This document shows, piece after piece, positions 50,724 through 63,548 of a DNA stretch of 64,000 nt (positions are counted from its first letter, which is position 1; each line of letters opens with the position of its first letter). Both the position numbers and the translations under genes were made by a program. The DNA lies in NCBI GenBank assembly GCA_002325375.1, contig DCRZ01000008.1, positions 63,438 through 127,437 on the forward strand, given 5' to 3'. The DNA comes from Rhodospirillaceae bacterium UBA1479. Lineage in GTDB: Bacteria > Pseudomonadota > Alphaproteobacteria > Rhodospirillales > Casp-alpha2. The notes below the pieces were generated by a model, which saw only the letters and a list, made by a program, of their open reading frames with translations, was not told the DNA's origin and searched no databases.

Positions 50724-51127
50724 TACGCAGCGCTCCGCTCGACCGCCGGTACCGGCGGGGTGTAGGTGCTCATGATTTCGACGGAAAGCGGCGTCTTGCC
50801 CCCGAACAGGCGCTTGACGATGCGCGTCACCTCGATGGCGCAGGCGTCCTCGATGCGCCGGTTCTTCAGGCTCACCTCTTCCATCATTTGCGACAGCACG
50901 CGGGTTTTCCAGCTTTGGATCGCCGCCGGCGTTTTCCAATAACACACGGCCGCCCCCCGGCCGTCATCCAGGCGGCCGGTCTCAAGGCCGAGAAAACCGT
51001 CGAGACGCGGCGCCAGCGAAATCAATTCATCCATGGCCAGACGGCCCGGCAAGTCAATGTCCCCGCCGACCGGCGTGACGACGGCCGCGTAATAAGGCGG
51101 ACGCAGAGTTTCCGCGAGCGATCCCAT
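50723..51127 (-). CDS. ABM-like dimeric alpha/beta-barrel protein 1
   Basis: 134 residues. The pattern YYAAVVTPVGGDID, LAPRLDGFLGLETGR and AAVCYWKTPAAIQSWKTRVL fits a ferredoxin-like ABM barrel; YWKTP..I..W matches the common ABM motif. The C-terminal third (NRRIEDACAIEVTRIVKRLF) is an extension. It begins 3 bases behind the ftsB-like stop and ends overlapping the next ABM gene by one base. The two may form a heterodimer. No heme or flavin motif is visible. Confidence 0.8.
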   Translation of the reverse strand: MGSLAETLRPPYYAAVVTPVGGDIDLPGRLAMDELISLAPRLDGFLGLETGRLDDGRGAAVCYWKTPAAIQSWKTRVLSQMMEEVSLKNRRIEDACAIEVTRIVKRLFGGKTPLSVEIMSTYTPPVPAVERSAA

Positions 51128-51130
51128 GGC

Positions 51131-51457
51131 TCAGCCCCCCGTCTTGGAAAAGAAGATGACGTAATCGCGGTCGAAGCCGACGTTCAGCATGACGCGGGCC
51201 CGTTCCTCGAGCATGTCGAGGTCGAGGGACTGGGAACCGAGCAGTTCGACCCGGTGTTCCCATTCGTCGCGCTGCGCCTTCAGGTCGTCGGCCAGGATCT
51301 GCGCCTCGGCAACCTTGTCCTGCATCAGCATCAGGGACGTGACACCCCGGTCACCGTGGACCGTGTGATAGGCAAAATAGGCACAAGCCAGAATGCCCAG
51401 GGTCGGTCCCAGGGCCGTGGCCAGTTTTTTCTTCAGAGAGGCAAAGCGCGTCGCCAT
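51131..51457 (-). CDS. ftsB: Septum formation initiator family protein (FtsB-like)
   Basis: 108 residues. One membrane segment (TLGILACAYFAYHTVHG) is followed by a coiled coil (DKVAEAQILADDLKAQRDEW) and a C-terminal DMLEERARVMLNVGFDRDYVIF that matches the FtsB/DivIC end. FtsB with FtsL and FtsQ controls septal wall synthesis. Its place behind enolase is the conserved eno-ftsB order. Confidence 0.9.
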   Translation of the reverse strand: MATRFASLKKKLATALGPTLGILACAYFAYHTVHGDRGVTSLMLMQDKVAEAQILADDLKAQRDEWEHRVELLGSQSLDLDMLEERARVMLNVGFDRDYVIFFSKTGG

Positions 51458-51546
51458 CGTTTTTATTCCCCAGTATTCCCCATGCCGGTTCCGCGAATCG
51501 GCAGGTACGAATCTAAGGATTGATGGTTAATTTTCGGTTAGGACTC

Positions 51547-51566
51547 GGAAAACCCCTTTGTTTTCC
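51547..51566. repeat. Small inverted repeat in the eno-ftsB gap
   Basis: GGAAAAC and GTTTTCC flank a 6-base loop in the 142-base gap after eno. There is no following T-run beyond the stem, so termination is doubtful. The gap is AT-rich and may hold a promoter for ftsB and the genes behind it. Confidence 0.35.
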
Positions 51567-51599
51567 AGTACTTTGGGAATCCAAAAGGGTTAACGCAGA

Positions 51600-52886
<1,287 letters not shown>

Positions 52887-52933
52887 TCAGGTCGGCCTGC
52901 TGGGCCGTCTGGTGGGGTATCAGGGTCGGGGCG

Positions 52934-53770
52934 TTATAGGGAAACCGGATGGGCCTTGGCCAGCCGGTCGAACGCCGCGAGCGTTTCTAGCACGCCGGGC
53001 ATGTCGGTTAGATGAATCATGTTGGGCCCGTCGGACGGTGCGCCGTCGGGATTTTCATGGGTTTCCATGAACACGGCGGCGACGCCCACGGCCACGGCGG
53101 CGCGGGCCAGAACGGGCGCGAATTCCCGCTGCCCGCCGGACGTGGTGCCCTGCCCGCCCGGCTGCTGCACGGAATGGGTGGCGTCGAACACCACGGGGCA
53201 GCCGGTCTTGGCCAGCACCGGCAGGGCGCGCATGTCGGACACCAGGGTGTTGTAACCGAAGCTCGCCCCCCGCTCACAAACCATGACGCGCTGATTGCCG
53301 GTCGACTTGATCTTGTCGACCACGTTCTGCATGTCCCAGGGCGCCAGGAACTGGCCCTTCTTGACGTTGATGGCGGCCCCCGTCTCGCCGGCGGCGAGCA
53401 ATAGGTCCGTCTGGCGGCACAGAAAGGCCGGGATCTGCAGCACGTCGACCACGGTCGCGGCCTCGGCGCATTGCCCGGCGTCGTGGATGTCGGTCAATAC
53501 AGGGCAGCCGATCTGCTGCTTCACCGCCTCGAACACGGGCAAGGCCTTGTCCAGGCCCATGCCGCGCGGGCTGGTGGCGCTGGTCCGGTTGGCCTTGTCG
53601 AAGGACGTCTTGTAGATCAGCCCCATGCCCAGCTTGTCGGTCATTTCCTTCAAGGCGCCCGCCATGTCCAGCGCATGGCCCTGGCTTTCCATGGCGCAGG
53701 GCCCGGCGATCAGCACGAGCGGCAGGCCGTTGCCGATGGTCAGGTCGCCGACGGTGATCGAAGAGGACAA
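52934..53770 (-). CDS. kdsA: 3-deoxy-8-phosphooctulonate synthase
   Basis: 278 residues from a TTG at 53770, chosen because AAGGA lies seven bases before it and the family start follows. KdsA makes KDO-8-phosphate for lipopolysaccharide from PEP and arabinose 5-phosphate. LIAGPCAMESQGHALDMAG, SFDKANRTS, VLTDIHDAGQC, FLCRQTDLLLAA and FDATHSVQQPGG are intact. IAGPC carries the cysteine found in metal-dependent KdsA. PEP comes from the adjacent enolase. Confidence 0.97.
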   Translation of the reverse strand: MSSSITVGDLTIGNGLPLVLIAGPCAMESQGHALDMAGALKEMTDKLGMGLIYKTSFDKANRTSATSPRGMGLDKALPVFEAVKQQIGCPVLTDIHDAGQCAEAATVVDVLQIPAFLCRQTDLLLAAGETGAAINVKKGQFLAPWDMQNVVDKIKSTGNQRVMVCERGASFGYNTLVSDMRALPVLAKTGCPVVFDATHSVQQPGGQGTTSGGQREFAPVLARAAVAVGVAAVFMETHENPDGAPSDGPNMIHLTDMPGVLETLAAFDRLAKAHPVSL

Positions 53771-53810
53771 GGGCGTTTCCTTAAAAAGGCTGACTTAGAC
53801 CAAGTGTTGT

Positions 53811-55928
<2,118 letters not shown>

Positions 55929-55985
55929 TCAGTTGGGCCGCGTTTTACTGCGTTGCAAGACCGATTACCAGGGCGTTTTGCGCGC

Positions 55986-56753
55986 TTACGCCACGGCCTC
56001 GGCAATCGCCCAGAAATCATCGGCCTTCAGCGCGGCCCCGCCGATCAGCCCGCCGTCGACGTCGGCCAGGGCCAGAAGCTCCGCCGCGTTGCCTGGCTTC
56101 ATCGATCCGCCATAGAGAATACGCACCCCTGCCGCCACGTCCGCACCGAACCGATCGGCCAGCGATGCGCGGATCGCCGCATGCATTTCCTGGGCGTCTT
56201 CAGGGGTTGCCGTCTTGCCCGTGCCGATCGCCCATACAGGCTCGTAGGCGATGACCAGATTATCCGGGTTTGATCCCTCCGGGACGGAGCCGGCGACCTG
56301 GCCGACCACGACCTCGGCGGCGCGGCCGGCATCGCGTTCCGCCTCGGTCTCACCGACGCAGACGATGGCGCACAGCCCCGCTGCTTGCGCCGCCCGGGCC
56401 TTTTCCTCAACCTGTGTGTCGGTTTCATGGTGGTCCGTGCGCCGTTCCGAATGGCCGACGATGACGAAGCTGCAGCCGACCTGGGCCAGCAGGGCCGCGC
56501 TGACGTCGCCCGTATGGGCCCCCTGCTCCTTGCCATGACAATCCTGGGCGCCCAACGCCAGGCCGCTTTCCTCGATTCGGGCGGCGATCATGGGCAGCAG
56601 CGGAAACGGCGGGCACAGCGCCATGTCGAACGCGGGCGGCCCGTCAAGCGCGGTCATGCGCCGGGCCAGTTCGCCGGCCAGGGAATCGACCTCGTCCAGT
56701 CCGCCGTTCATTTTCCAGTTGCCCGCGATCAGCGGCGTCCGCCCTTGGCTCAT
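55986..56753 (-). CDS. tpiA: Triose-phosphate isomerase
   Basis: 255 residues. It interconverts the two triose phosphates. AGNWKMNG holds N12 and K14, VIVGHSERR the catalytic histidine, and IAYEPVWAIGTGKTA the catalytic glutamate with flexible loop 6. First gene of the tpiA-secG unit; 109 bases separate it from secG. Divergent from the PpiD-like gene. Confidence 0.98.
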   Translation of the reverse strand: MSQGRTPLIAGNWKMNGGLDEVDSLAGELARRMTALDGPPAFDMALCPPFPLLPMIAARIEESGLALGAQDCHGKEQGAHTGDVSAALLAQVGCSFVIVGHSERRTDHHETDTQVEEKARAAQAAGLCAIVCVGETEAERDAGRAAEVVVGQVAGSVPEGSNPDNLVIAYEPVWAIGTGKTATPEDAQEMHAAIRASLADRFGADVAAGVRILYGGSMKPGNAAELLALADVDGGLIGGAALKADDFWAIAEAVA

Positions 56754-56762
56754 GTCACACCT

Positions 56763-56779
56763 ATGTATCGGATGTATCG
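56763..56779. repeat. Tandem direct repeat upstream of tpiA
   Basis: ATGTATCG occurs twice at a 9-base period (56763-56770 and 56772-56779), starting 10 bases before the tpiA start. It might be a regulator half-site pair or part of the -10 region. No partner is known. Confidence 0.3.
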
Positions 56780-56875
56780 AATGGTTTCTCTTGCTGTGCC
56801 TCCTCTAACACAGGCCCCCCGGCAAGCCAATCGGCAAGCCGCCCGATTAGCGCCGCAATCGGCATCCAAGTGGTG

Positions 56876-56904
56876 TTGCGGGCGTTCCGTGCCCCCTCTA
56901 TGAT
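56876..56904 (+). promoter_or_regulatory. Candidate sigma-70 promoter of the PpiD-like gene
   Basis: TTGCGG (56876-56881), a 17-base spacer and TATGAT (56899-56904), about 42 bases before the ATG at 56947. AGAAGGA lies near the ATG as ribosome binding site. Confidence 0.6.
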
Positions 56905-56946
56905 GCGCCGCCCCAAGGAGAAGGGCGCAACCCAGAAGGATTTTCC

Positions 56947-58875
56947 ATGCTCCGTCAAATTCGCGAAAAGACCGGCTCACTCGTCGTCAAGATCATCCTC
57001 GGCCTGCTCGTCATCAGTTTCGGCGCCTGGGGCATCGGGGACATGGTCCAGTTCCGTCCCGACGACCAGCCCGTCGCCGAGATTGCCGGCAAGGAATTGT
57101 CGCGCCGCGACGTGGAAAACGAGGTCCGTCGCGAGATGGCGCGCCTCAACCCCCGGTTCGCCGGCCAGCTGACGCCGGAAACGGCGCGCCTTCTGGGCCT
57201 GCCGCAATCGGTGCTGGGCCAATTGATCAACGATATCCTGCTGACCAAGGCCGCCCATGACATGGACATCGCCGTGTCCGACACCATCGTGCGCGATGCC
57301 GTGCGCGCATCCAACGCATTCCGCAGCAACCTGGGCGCCGGCGGCTTCGACCGCCAGAAGTTCCAAAACATGCTCTACCAGTTCGGCCTGACCGAACAGG
57401 AATTCCTGGAACGCGCGCGCCGCGAACTGGCCCGCGGCCAGTTGCTCGACACGGTCGAGGCCGGTGTCGTGGCGCCTGAGGTGCTGGCCGAAACCTTCTA
57501 TCGCTACCGCGAGGAAACCCGCAGCGCGGAAACCCTGTTCGTGACCGACGCGGCGGCGCAGATCACGACCGAGCCCACCGAACTTGAGCTTCGCGCCTAT
57601 CACAAGGCCAATCCGGCCCCCTTCACCGCGCCGGAATACCGTGCCGTGACCTTGGTCGTGCTCAGCGCAAAAGACCTGACGGATGCCGCCGCCGTGACCG
57701 ATGCCGATGTGGAAACGGCCTTCAAGGAACAGGCGGAAACCTTGGGCACGCCGGAAAAACGCGCCTTGTCGCAGATGGTTCTGCCCGATCAGGCAGCCGC
57801 CGACAAGGCGGCCAAGGCACTGTCCGAAGGACGGGCCTTCGTCGATGTCGCCAAGGAATTCGCCGGCATGGACGAAGCCGGCACGGATCTTGGAACCGTG
57901 GCCCGTGACGAGGTCCTGGCGGAAATCGCCGATGCGGCCTTCGCAACACCCGCGGGCGGCGTGACAGCCCCCCTGCCTGGCCCCGGCGGGATCGGGTTCT
58001 ACATCGTCAAGGTACGCGAGATCACCCCCGCCCACGTCGCCACCCTGGACGAGGTCAGGGAAAAGCTGCGCGCCACGATCGCCCATGAACGCGCCATCGA
58101 TGCGCTGTACACCCAGGTCAACCGCATGGAAGACGACCTGGGCAAAGGCCTTTCGATCGAAGCGGTGGCCGAAGCCATGAACATCAAAGCGGTGAAGATC
58201 GCCGCCCTGGATTCCGACGGAAACGGTCTGGATGGCAAGCCGGCGGCGGGCCTGCCGGAAAATGCCCAAGCCATCGTCGCCTCCGCCTTCGAGACCGAGG
58301 AAGGGGCCGATTCCACCCTTCGCGAAATGGGCGACGACGCCTTCTTCGTGCTGCGCGTAGACAAGGTGACCAAACCGGCGGTGCGCCCCTTCGAGACGGT
58401 CAAGGATCAGGTCAAGGATGCCGTCGTGGCCGAACGCAAGCGCGACGCCGCCCTGGCCTTTGCCAAGCAGTTGGCCGAACGCCTGAAAACGGTCGAGGAC
58501 GCCAAGGCCGTCGCCGTCGACGCGGGGGTCGCCTATGCGGAAACCAAGGCCCTGAAACGCTATATGGCGCGCAGCCAGTCGGACCTTCCCGGTCAGGTGC
58601 TGCAGGATATCTTCACCCTGAACATGGGCGAGGCCAAAGTTACCCGTGCCGATGGCGGCTACTTCATCGCCCGCCTGAAATCCGTCACCCAGGCCGATCC
58701 GGCCGCCGATACGACCGGCGTCGACACGATGCGCCAGGAACTGACGTCGGTTCTGAAGGATGACTTGGTCACACAATTGGCGGGGGCTTTGCGCAAGGAC
58801 CTGGGCGTGACCGTCCATCAGGACGTTCTGAACCAGATCCTGAACCCCGGCGCGACGCCGGCCGCGGCCAACTAG
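56947..58875 (+). CDS. SurA/PpiD-like periplasmic peptidyl-prolyl isomerase and chaperone
   Basis: 642 residues. One N-terminal membrane anchor (SLVVKIILGLLVISFGAWGI) is followed by a SurA-N-like helical region (QSVLGQLINDILLTKAAHDM), a parvulin domain near 265-365 (KRALSQMVLPDQAAADKAAK, GGIGFYIVKVREITPAHVAT) and a long C-terminal helical part. This is the PpiD layout: an inner-membrane chaperone at the exit of the Sec channel. trpE starts 25 bases behind it, so some trpE transcription may come from this promoter. Confidence 0.93.
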   Translation: MLRQIREKTGSLVVKIILGLLVISFGAWGIGDMVQFRPDDQPVAEIAGKELSRRDVENEVRREMARLNPRFAGQLTPETARLLGLPQSVLGQLINDILLTKAAHDMDIAVSDTIVRDAVRASNAFRSNLGAGGFDRQKFQNMLYQFGLTEQEFLERARRELARGQLLDTVEAGVVAPEVLAETFYRYREETRSAETLFVTDAAAQITTEPTELELRAYHKANPAPFTAPEYRAVTLVVLSAKDLTDAAAVTDADVETAFKEQAETLGTPEKRALSQMVLPDQAAADKAAKALSEGRAFVDVAKEFAGMDEAGTDLGTVARDEVLAEIADAAFATPAGGVTAPLPGPGGIGFYIVKVREITPAHVATLDEVREKLRATIAHERAIDALYTQVNRMEDDLGKGLSIEAVAEAMNIKAVKIAALDSDGNGLDGKPAAGLPENAQAIVASAFETEEGADSTLREMGDDAFFVLRVDKVTKPAVRPFETVKDQVKDAVVAERKRDAALAFAKQLAERLKTVEDAKAVAVDAGVAYAETKALKRYMARSQSDLPGQVLQDIFTLNMGEAKVTRADGGYFIARLKSVTQADPAADTTGVDTMRQELTSVLKDDLVTQLAGALRKDLGVTVHQDVLNQILNPGATPAAAN

Positions 58876-58900
58876 ACCGGCCGGGCGGACGCGCGGATCC

Positions 58901-60415
58901 ATGAAGATCGAACCCGCATTTGACGGCTTTGCCGCGGCTTACGAGCGTGGAGAGCCGCAGGTTCTCTGGACATCACTGGTCGCGGACGTGGAAACGCCCG
59001 TGTCGGCGTTCCTCAAGCTGGCGCGCGGCAAGCCTTACAGCTTCGTTCTCGAAAGCGTCGAGGGCGGCGCCGTGCGCGGCCGCTATTCGTTCATCGGCCT
59101 GGATCCGGATTTGATCTGGCGCTGCCAGGGCAATACGGCGGAAATCAACCGTGATGCCTTGGACGATATCGACGCCTTCGCCCCCTGCCCGGTCGCCGAG
59201 ACCGAAGGAACCATTGCGTCCCTGCGCTCGCTGGTCGCGGAATCCCGCATCGACCTGCCGGAAGGCCTGCCGCCCATGAGCGCCGGGTTGGTCGGCTATG
59301 CCGCCTACGATACGGTACGCCTGGTCGAAGACATTCCCGACGGCAACCCGGACACCCTGGGGATCCCCGACGGCGTGTTCATCCGTCCGACCGTGATGGC
59401 CGTATTCGACACCATCAAGGACGTGATTTCCGTGTTCACGCCCATCTGGCCCCGGGACGACGTGGATGCGCAGAACGCTTATGGCATCGCCGTGGAACGG
59501 CTGCGCAGCATCGTCGGTGATTTCGACACCCCCCTGCCCGAAGCCGCGCGCGCCCATCCGGAAAGCGACGTGCCGAACCTTTCCCCCGCGTCCAACATGA
59601 CCCAGGGCGAATTCCACGCCATGGTCGAAAAGGGCAAGGAATACATCAAGGCCGGCGACGTGTTTCAGGTCGTCCTGTCGCAGCGCTTTTCCGTTCCCTT
59701 CCCCTACCCGCCCTTCGCGCTTTACCGGGCCCTTCGGCGGCTTAACCCCTCGCCGTTCCTGTTTTTCCTGGATTTCGGCGGCTTTGCCATCGTCGGCTCG
59801 AGCCCGGAAATCCTGGTCCGCATGCGCGAGGGCAAGGTCACCATCCGGCCCATCGCCGGCACGCGGCGGCGCGGCAAGGATGCGGCCGAGGACCAGGAAC
59901 TGGCCAACGACCTTCTGACCGACCCGAAGGAGCTGGCCGAACACCTGATGCTGCTGGATCTGGGTCGCAACGACGTCGGCCGGGTGGCGGAAACGGGCAC
60001 GGTGACCGTGACCGAACAGTTCAACATCGAGAACTATTCCCACGTCATGCACATCGTCTCCAACGTGGAAGGCAAACTGAAGCCGGATCTGGACGCGCTG
60101 GACGCCCTCTATGCGGGCTTTCCGGCGGGCACCGTGTCGGGCGCGCCCAAGGTCCGCGCCATGGAGATCATCGACGAGTTGGAGAACGTGCGGCGGGGCG
60201 TCTATGCCGGCTGCATCGGTTATTTCGGCGCCGACGGCGACATGGACAGCTGCATCGCCCTGCGTACGGCCGTGGTCAAGGACGACACCATGTACGTCCA
60301 GGCCGGCGGCGGCGTGGTCCATGATTCCAGCCCCGAGGGCGAATACCAGGAGAGCATCAACAAATCCCGGGCGCTTATCCGCGCGGCCGAGGAAGCTGTG
60401 AAATTCGCGGGATAG
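58901..60415 (+). CDS. trpE: Anthranilate synthase component I
   Basis: 504 residues. TrpE makes anthranilate from chorismate with ammonia from TrpG. The tryptophan feedback site is suggested by YSFVLESVEGG. The chorismate-binding C-domain has GSSPEILVRMREGKVTIRPI, AGTRRRGKD, DLGRNDVGRVAETG, GFPAGTVSGAPKVRAMEIID and VQAGGGVVHDS. No leader peptide with tryptophan codons was found upstream. It converges with the deacetylase gene, one base between stops. Confidence 0.97.
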   Translation: MKIEPAFDGFAAAYERGEPQVLWTSLVADVETPVSAFLKLARGKPYSFVLESVEGGAVRGRYSFIGLDPDLIWRCQGNTAEINRDALDDIDAFAPCPVAETEGTIASLRSLVAESRIDLPEGLPPMSAGLVGYAAYDTVRLVEDIPDGNPDTLGIPDGVFIRPTVMAVFDTIKDVISVFTPIWPRDDVDAQNAYGIAVERLRSIVGDFDTPLPEAARAHPESDVPNLSPASNMTQGEFHAMVEKGKEYIKAGDVFQVVLSQRFSVPFPYPPFALYRALRRLNPSPFLFFLDFGGFAIVGSSPEILVRMREGKVTIRPIAGTRRRGKDAAEDQELANDLLTDPKELAEHLMLLDLGRNDVGRVAETGTVTVTEQFNIENYSHVMHIVSNVEGKLKPDLDALDALYAGFPAGTVSGAPKVRAMEIIDELENVRRGVYAGCIGYFGADGDMDSCIALRTAVVKDDTMYVQAGGGVVHDSSPEGEYQESINKSRALIRAAEEAVKFAG

Positions 60416-60416
60416 C

Positions 60417-61559
60417 CTAGCCGGAGGTTCCCGGCAGGCCCGTCTGGGCCGGCGCCGGCCGGTGCAATACCCTGGACACCCCAACCAATTCGAACCCGTC
60501 CGCCTGAACCTTGGTCAGCCAGGTCTTCAGCGCGCGCAGGGTGATGTCGCGGGGGTGGCCTATGGCGATGGCGATGCCGCGCTTGCGGGCCTCCGCCTCG
60601 ACCTTGGCAAGCTGCTTGTGGACGAAGGCCTCGTCGTCCCTGTGGTCGATGAACACGTCGCGGGTGGCGAAGGGCACCCCCGCCTCGCGGGCGGTCTTGG
60701 CGCCGACGCTGTCACGGCTGGTCACGGAATCCAGGAAAAACAGACCGCGTGCCTTCAATTCGCCCATGACCAGACGCATGCCCGCCAGATCGCGGGTAAA
60801 GCGGCTGCCCATGTGGTTGTTGATGCCCTGGTAGCCGGTCATTTGCTCCAGGTTCCAGCGCAGGTTGGCCAGCAATTCGGCCTCCGGCGTGCCGGTCAAC
60901 AGCACGTTGGGCCCCGGGTCGGCTTCCGAGCTTTCCGGCTCCATGGCCACATGCAGCATGACCTCATGCCCCATGGCGGCGGCCTCGGCCGATTGTTTTT
61001 TAAGATCCCGCGCATAAGGCAGGAACGACAGGGTCACCTTTGCCGGCAGCTTCATGGCGCGGGCAGAGCGCCGCTGATCCACCCCCATGTCGTCGATCAC
61101 GATGGCGATCATCGGCTTGGCGGCCAAGGGCGGCGGGGCAGCTTCGGGCAGCGGCGCCACGGCGGCGACATCGGGTACAGCGTCGGGGGCTTGCACCTGT
61201 TCGGTGACGGGTAGCGGGGTTTCAGGAAGTGTCGGCGCGGCCGATTCCGGCTTCTCGACCCGGGCAACCGGCAATGAGGGGTAGTTGTCCGGCGCGAGTG
61301 TGGCCGCCGGCTCCGCCATCTCCGGCGCCGTCGCGGATTGCGTTACATGGCGGGGTGCGGGGGTGACAATCGCCGCGACCTGGCCTTGTTGCGCGGGCGG
61401 GTACTGCACGGCGGCCGGCGTGTCCTTGTGGCCACCGCCGGACAGCATGACCACGACCAACACCAGGACCGCACCCGCCAGGGCACCTCCCAGGGCCGCG
61501 AGACGCACCGCGGGATCCTTGATCGCTGTCTTGAATAGTCCGCTGGGCTGTTCCGTCAT
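60417..61559 (-). CDS. Divergent polysaccharide deacetylase family protein (YibQ-like)
   Basis: 380 residues from ATG 61559. One N-terminal membrane segment (LAALGGALAGAVLVLVVVML) is followed by a Pro/Ala-rich linker of about 110 residues and a catalytic-like domain: KPMIAIVIDDMGVDQRRSAR, KVTLSFLPYARDLKKQSAEA, NNHMGSRFTRDLAGM and AIAIGHPRDITLRALKTWL. The DD and the histidine motifs of NodB-like folds are present. It is probably periplasmic and may act on cell-wall or envelope glycans. It sits in reverse between trpE and trpG. Confidence 0.9.
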   Translation of the reverse strand: MTEQPSGLFKTAIKDPAVRLAALGGALAGAVLVLVVVMLSGGGHKDTPAAVQYPPAQQGQVAAIVTPAPRHVTQSATAPEMAEPAATLAPDNYPSLPVARVEKPESAAPTLPETPLPVTEQVQAPDAVPDVAAVAPLPEAAPPPLAAKPMIAIVIDDMGVDQRRSARAMKLPAKVTLSFLPYARDLKKQSAEAAAMGHEVMLHVAMEPESSEADPGPNVLLTGTPEAELLANLRWNLEQMTGYQGINNHMGSRFTRDLAGMRLVMGELKARGLFFLDSVTSRDSVGAKTAREAGVPFATRDVFIDHRDDEAFVHKQLAKVEAEARKRGIAIAIGHPRDITLRALKTWLTKVQADGFELVGVSRVLHRPAPAQTGLPGTSG

Positions 61560-61943
61560 TGCTTTCACTTGATAAGTTACGTCACGCCCGTTCTTGATCT
61601 GTGCTGGTACTCCTCCGGCCCCCGGGCCGTCAAGGCGGCGCACACCCGGGGATCGCTGAAAGCAAAAGGCTTCGCTCCGCCAGCTGCCGAACGCCGGGTA
61701 TTCGCGACCTAAGATCATGCAACTGCGCTTGGGCTCCCAAGACAGCGGCAACCCTGATGAGTTGTTGACGATGGCCCCCTGCGAAAAGCCCTGGCCAAAC
61801 GGCTGAACTCTACCGATATATGCTGTTCCATGAGGGCTAATGTCCTTGACCCGTGGCGACGCCAAGGGGCATTGTGGCGCCCGATTTTACGGCTCCTGTC
61901 CGGCATTCCGCCGGCATGTCAGAAACCATGTCCAAGGTGTTGA
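61560..61943. other. 384-base divergent intergenic region before trpG
   Basis: It should hold promoters for the deacetylase and trpGDC. Readable details are weak: GATATATGCT near 61815 resembles a -10 without a matching -35, and TTGACC near 61847 lacks a -10. I searched for a tryptophan-rich leader peptide and a terminator/antiterminator pair and found none. An open frame runs through it in line with the deacetylase but shows no recognisable sequence. Confidence 0.4.
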
Positions 61944-62528
61944 ATGTTTGTCCTTATCGACAATTACGACAGCTTCACGTTCAACCTGTGGCACTACCTG
62001 GGGGAACTGGGGGCCGAGGTCACCGTTCACCGCAACGACGTGGTGACGCCGGAAGATATTCTCGCCCTCAAGCCGCAGGGCATCGTGATCTCGCCCGGGC
62101 CCTGCGATCCGGACAAGGCAGGCATCTGCCTGGACCTGATCGCGGCCGCCGCCGGCAAGGTGCCGATCCTGGGCGTGTGCCTGGGTCATCAGTGCATCGG
62201 CCAGGCCTTCGGGGCCAAGGTCGTGCTGGCGCCCAAGCCCATGCACGGCAAGGTCTCGACCATCACCCACGACGGCACCGGCGTGTTCACCGGGATCGAC
62301 AGCCCGTTCACGGCGACCCGCTACCATTCCCTGACCATCGACCCGGCGACGGTGCCCGATTGCCTGCGCGTCACCGCCCGCAGCGAGGACGACGTAATCC
62401 AGGGCATCGCCCACCGCGACATGCCGATCTACGGCGTTCAGTTCCACCCGGAAAGCATCGCGTCCGAGAACGGCCACACGTTGCTGCGGAACTTCATCGG
62501 CATGACCGGCACCAAGGCGGCGGCATGA
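61944..62528 (+). CDS. trpG: Anthranilate synthase component II (glutamine amidotransferase)
   Basis: 194 residues. It supplies ammonia from glutamine to TrpE. The class I amidotransferase triad is seen as C79 in [16 protein letters not shown] and H/E in [23 protein letters not shown] is near 50. It may also serve aminodeoxychorismate synthase if no separate pabA exists. The stop overlaps the trpD start by 4 bases. Confidence 0.97.
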   Translation: MFVLIDNYDSFTFNLWHYLGELGAEVTVHRNDVVTPEDILALKPQGIVISPGPCDPDKAGICLDLIAAAAGKVPILGVCLGHQCIGQAFGAKVVLAPKPMHGKVSTITHDGTGVFTGIDSPFTATRYHSLTIDPATVPDCLRVTARSEDDVIQGIAHRDMPIYGVQFHPESIASENGHTLLRNFIGMTGTKAAA

Positions 62529-63547
62529 GCGACACGCTCAAGCCCTTCCTGGCCAAGGTTGCCGACGGCACCGCGCTGACCGCGCAGGAGGCGGAGGACG
62601 CGTTCGCCGTCATCATGTCAGGCGAGGCCACGTCGGCGCAGATCGCCGGGCTTCTCATGGCGCTCCGCGTTCGCGGCGAAACCGTCGACGAAATCACCGG
62701 CGCCGTGCGTGCCATGCGCGCCAAGATGCTACCCGTTACGGCCCCCGCCGGGGCGATCGACGTGGTCGGCACCGGCGGCGACGGGTCCGGCACGTTCAAC
62801 ATCTCGACCGGGGCGGCCCTGGTTGTCGCCGGCTGCGGCGTGCCCGTGGCCAAGCACGGCAACCGGGCGTTGTCGTCGAAATCGGGGGCGGCGGACGTGC
62901 TGACTTCGTTGGGCGTCAATCTGGACGCCGAACTGCCCCTGGTCGAACGCGCCATTGCCGAAGCCGGGATCGGCTTCCTGATGGCGCCCCGCCATCACGC
63001 GGCGATGAAGCACGTCATGCCGGCGCGGGTCGAAATGGGCGTGCGCACGATCTTCAACATCCTGGGCCCCCTGTCCAACCCGGCCGGAGTCACCCGCCAG
63101 TTCACCGGCGTGTTCGCCCGGCAATGGGTCGAACCGCTCGCCCAGGTCCTGAAAAACCTGGGATCGGAGGCCTGCTGGGTGGTCCATGGCGAGGACGGTC
63201 TGGACGAGTTGACGACCACCGGGCCGTCGTTCGTCGCCCAACTGAAGGACGGCGCCATTACAACCTTCGCCGTGACGCCCGCCGACGCAGGCCTGCCGAC
63301 GGCACGGCCCGAAGACCTCAAGGGCGGCTCACCCGAGGTTAATGCCCAGGCGATCCGCGACCTTGTCGCGGGCAAAAAGGGCCCTTACCGTGATATCGTG
63401 CTGCTCAACGCGGCGGCGTCGCTTGTCGTCGCCGGCAAGGTGGACGACCTGACGTCGGGCGTGGCCAAGGCGGCGCAGGCAATCGACGGTGGGGCGGCGG
63501 CACAGGCCCTGGACCGGCTGGTCGCCATCACCAACGGGGGGACATGA
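62525..63547 (+). CDS. trpD: Anthranilate phosphoribosyltransferase
   Basis: 340 residues from ATG 62525 (the longer frame is a trpG shadow). It joins anthranilate to phosphoribosyl pyrophosphate. The PRPP loop [14 protein letters not shown] is at 82-95; [17 protein letters not shown] and the magnesium-binding [16 protein letters not shown] follow. Translationally coupled to trpG, with trpC starting two bases after the stop. Confidence 0.98.
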   Translation: MSDTLKPFLAKVADGTALTAQEAEDAFAVIMSGEATSAQIAGLLMALRVRGETVDEITGAVRAMRAKMLPVTAPAGAIDVVGTGGDGSGTFNISTGAALVVAGCGVPVAKHGNRALSSKSGAADVLTSLGVNLDAELPLVERAIAEAGIGFLMAPRHHAAMKHVMPARVEMGVRTIFNILGPLSNPAGVTRQFTGVFARQWVEPLAQVLKNLGSEACWVVHGEDGLDELTTTGPSFVAQLKDGAITTFAVTPADAGLPTARPEDLKGGSPEVNAQAIRDLVAGKKGPYRDIVLLNAAASLVVAGKVDDLTSGVAKAAQAIDGGAAAQALDRLVAITNGGT

Positions 63548-63548
63548 G

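Noticed and set aside
61560..61865. N-terminal extension of the deacetylase frame through the trpG upstream region
   Set aside because: No recognisable sequence, no ribosome binding site at its starts, and the membrane anchor expected near the N-terminus follows the ATG at 61559.
61560..61943. Tryptophan leader peptide and attenuator before trpG
   Set aside because: No short frame with paired tryptophan codons and no terminator/antiterminator hairpins were found.
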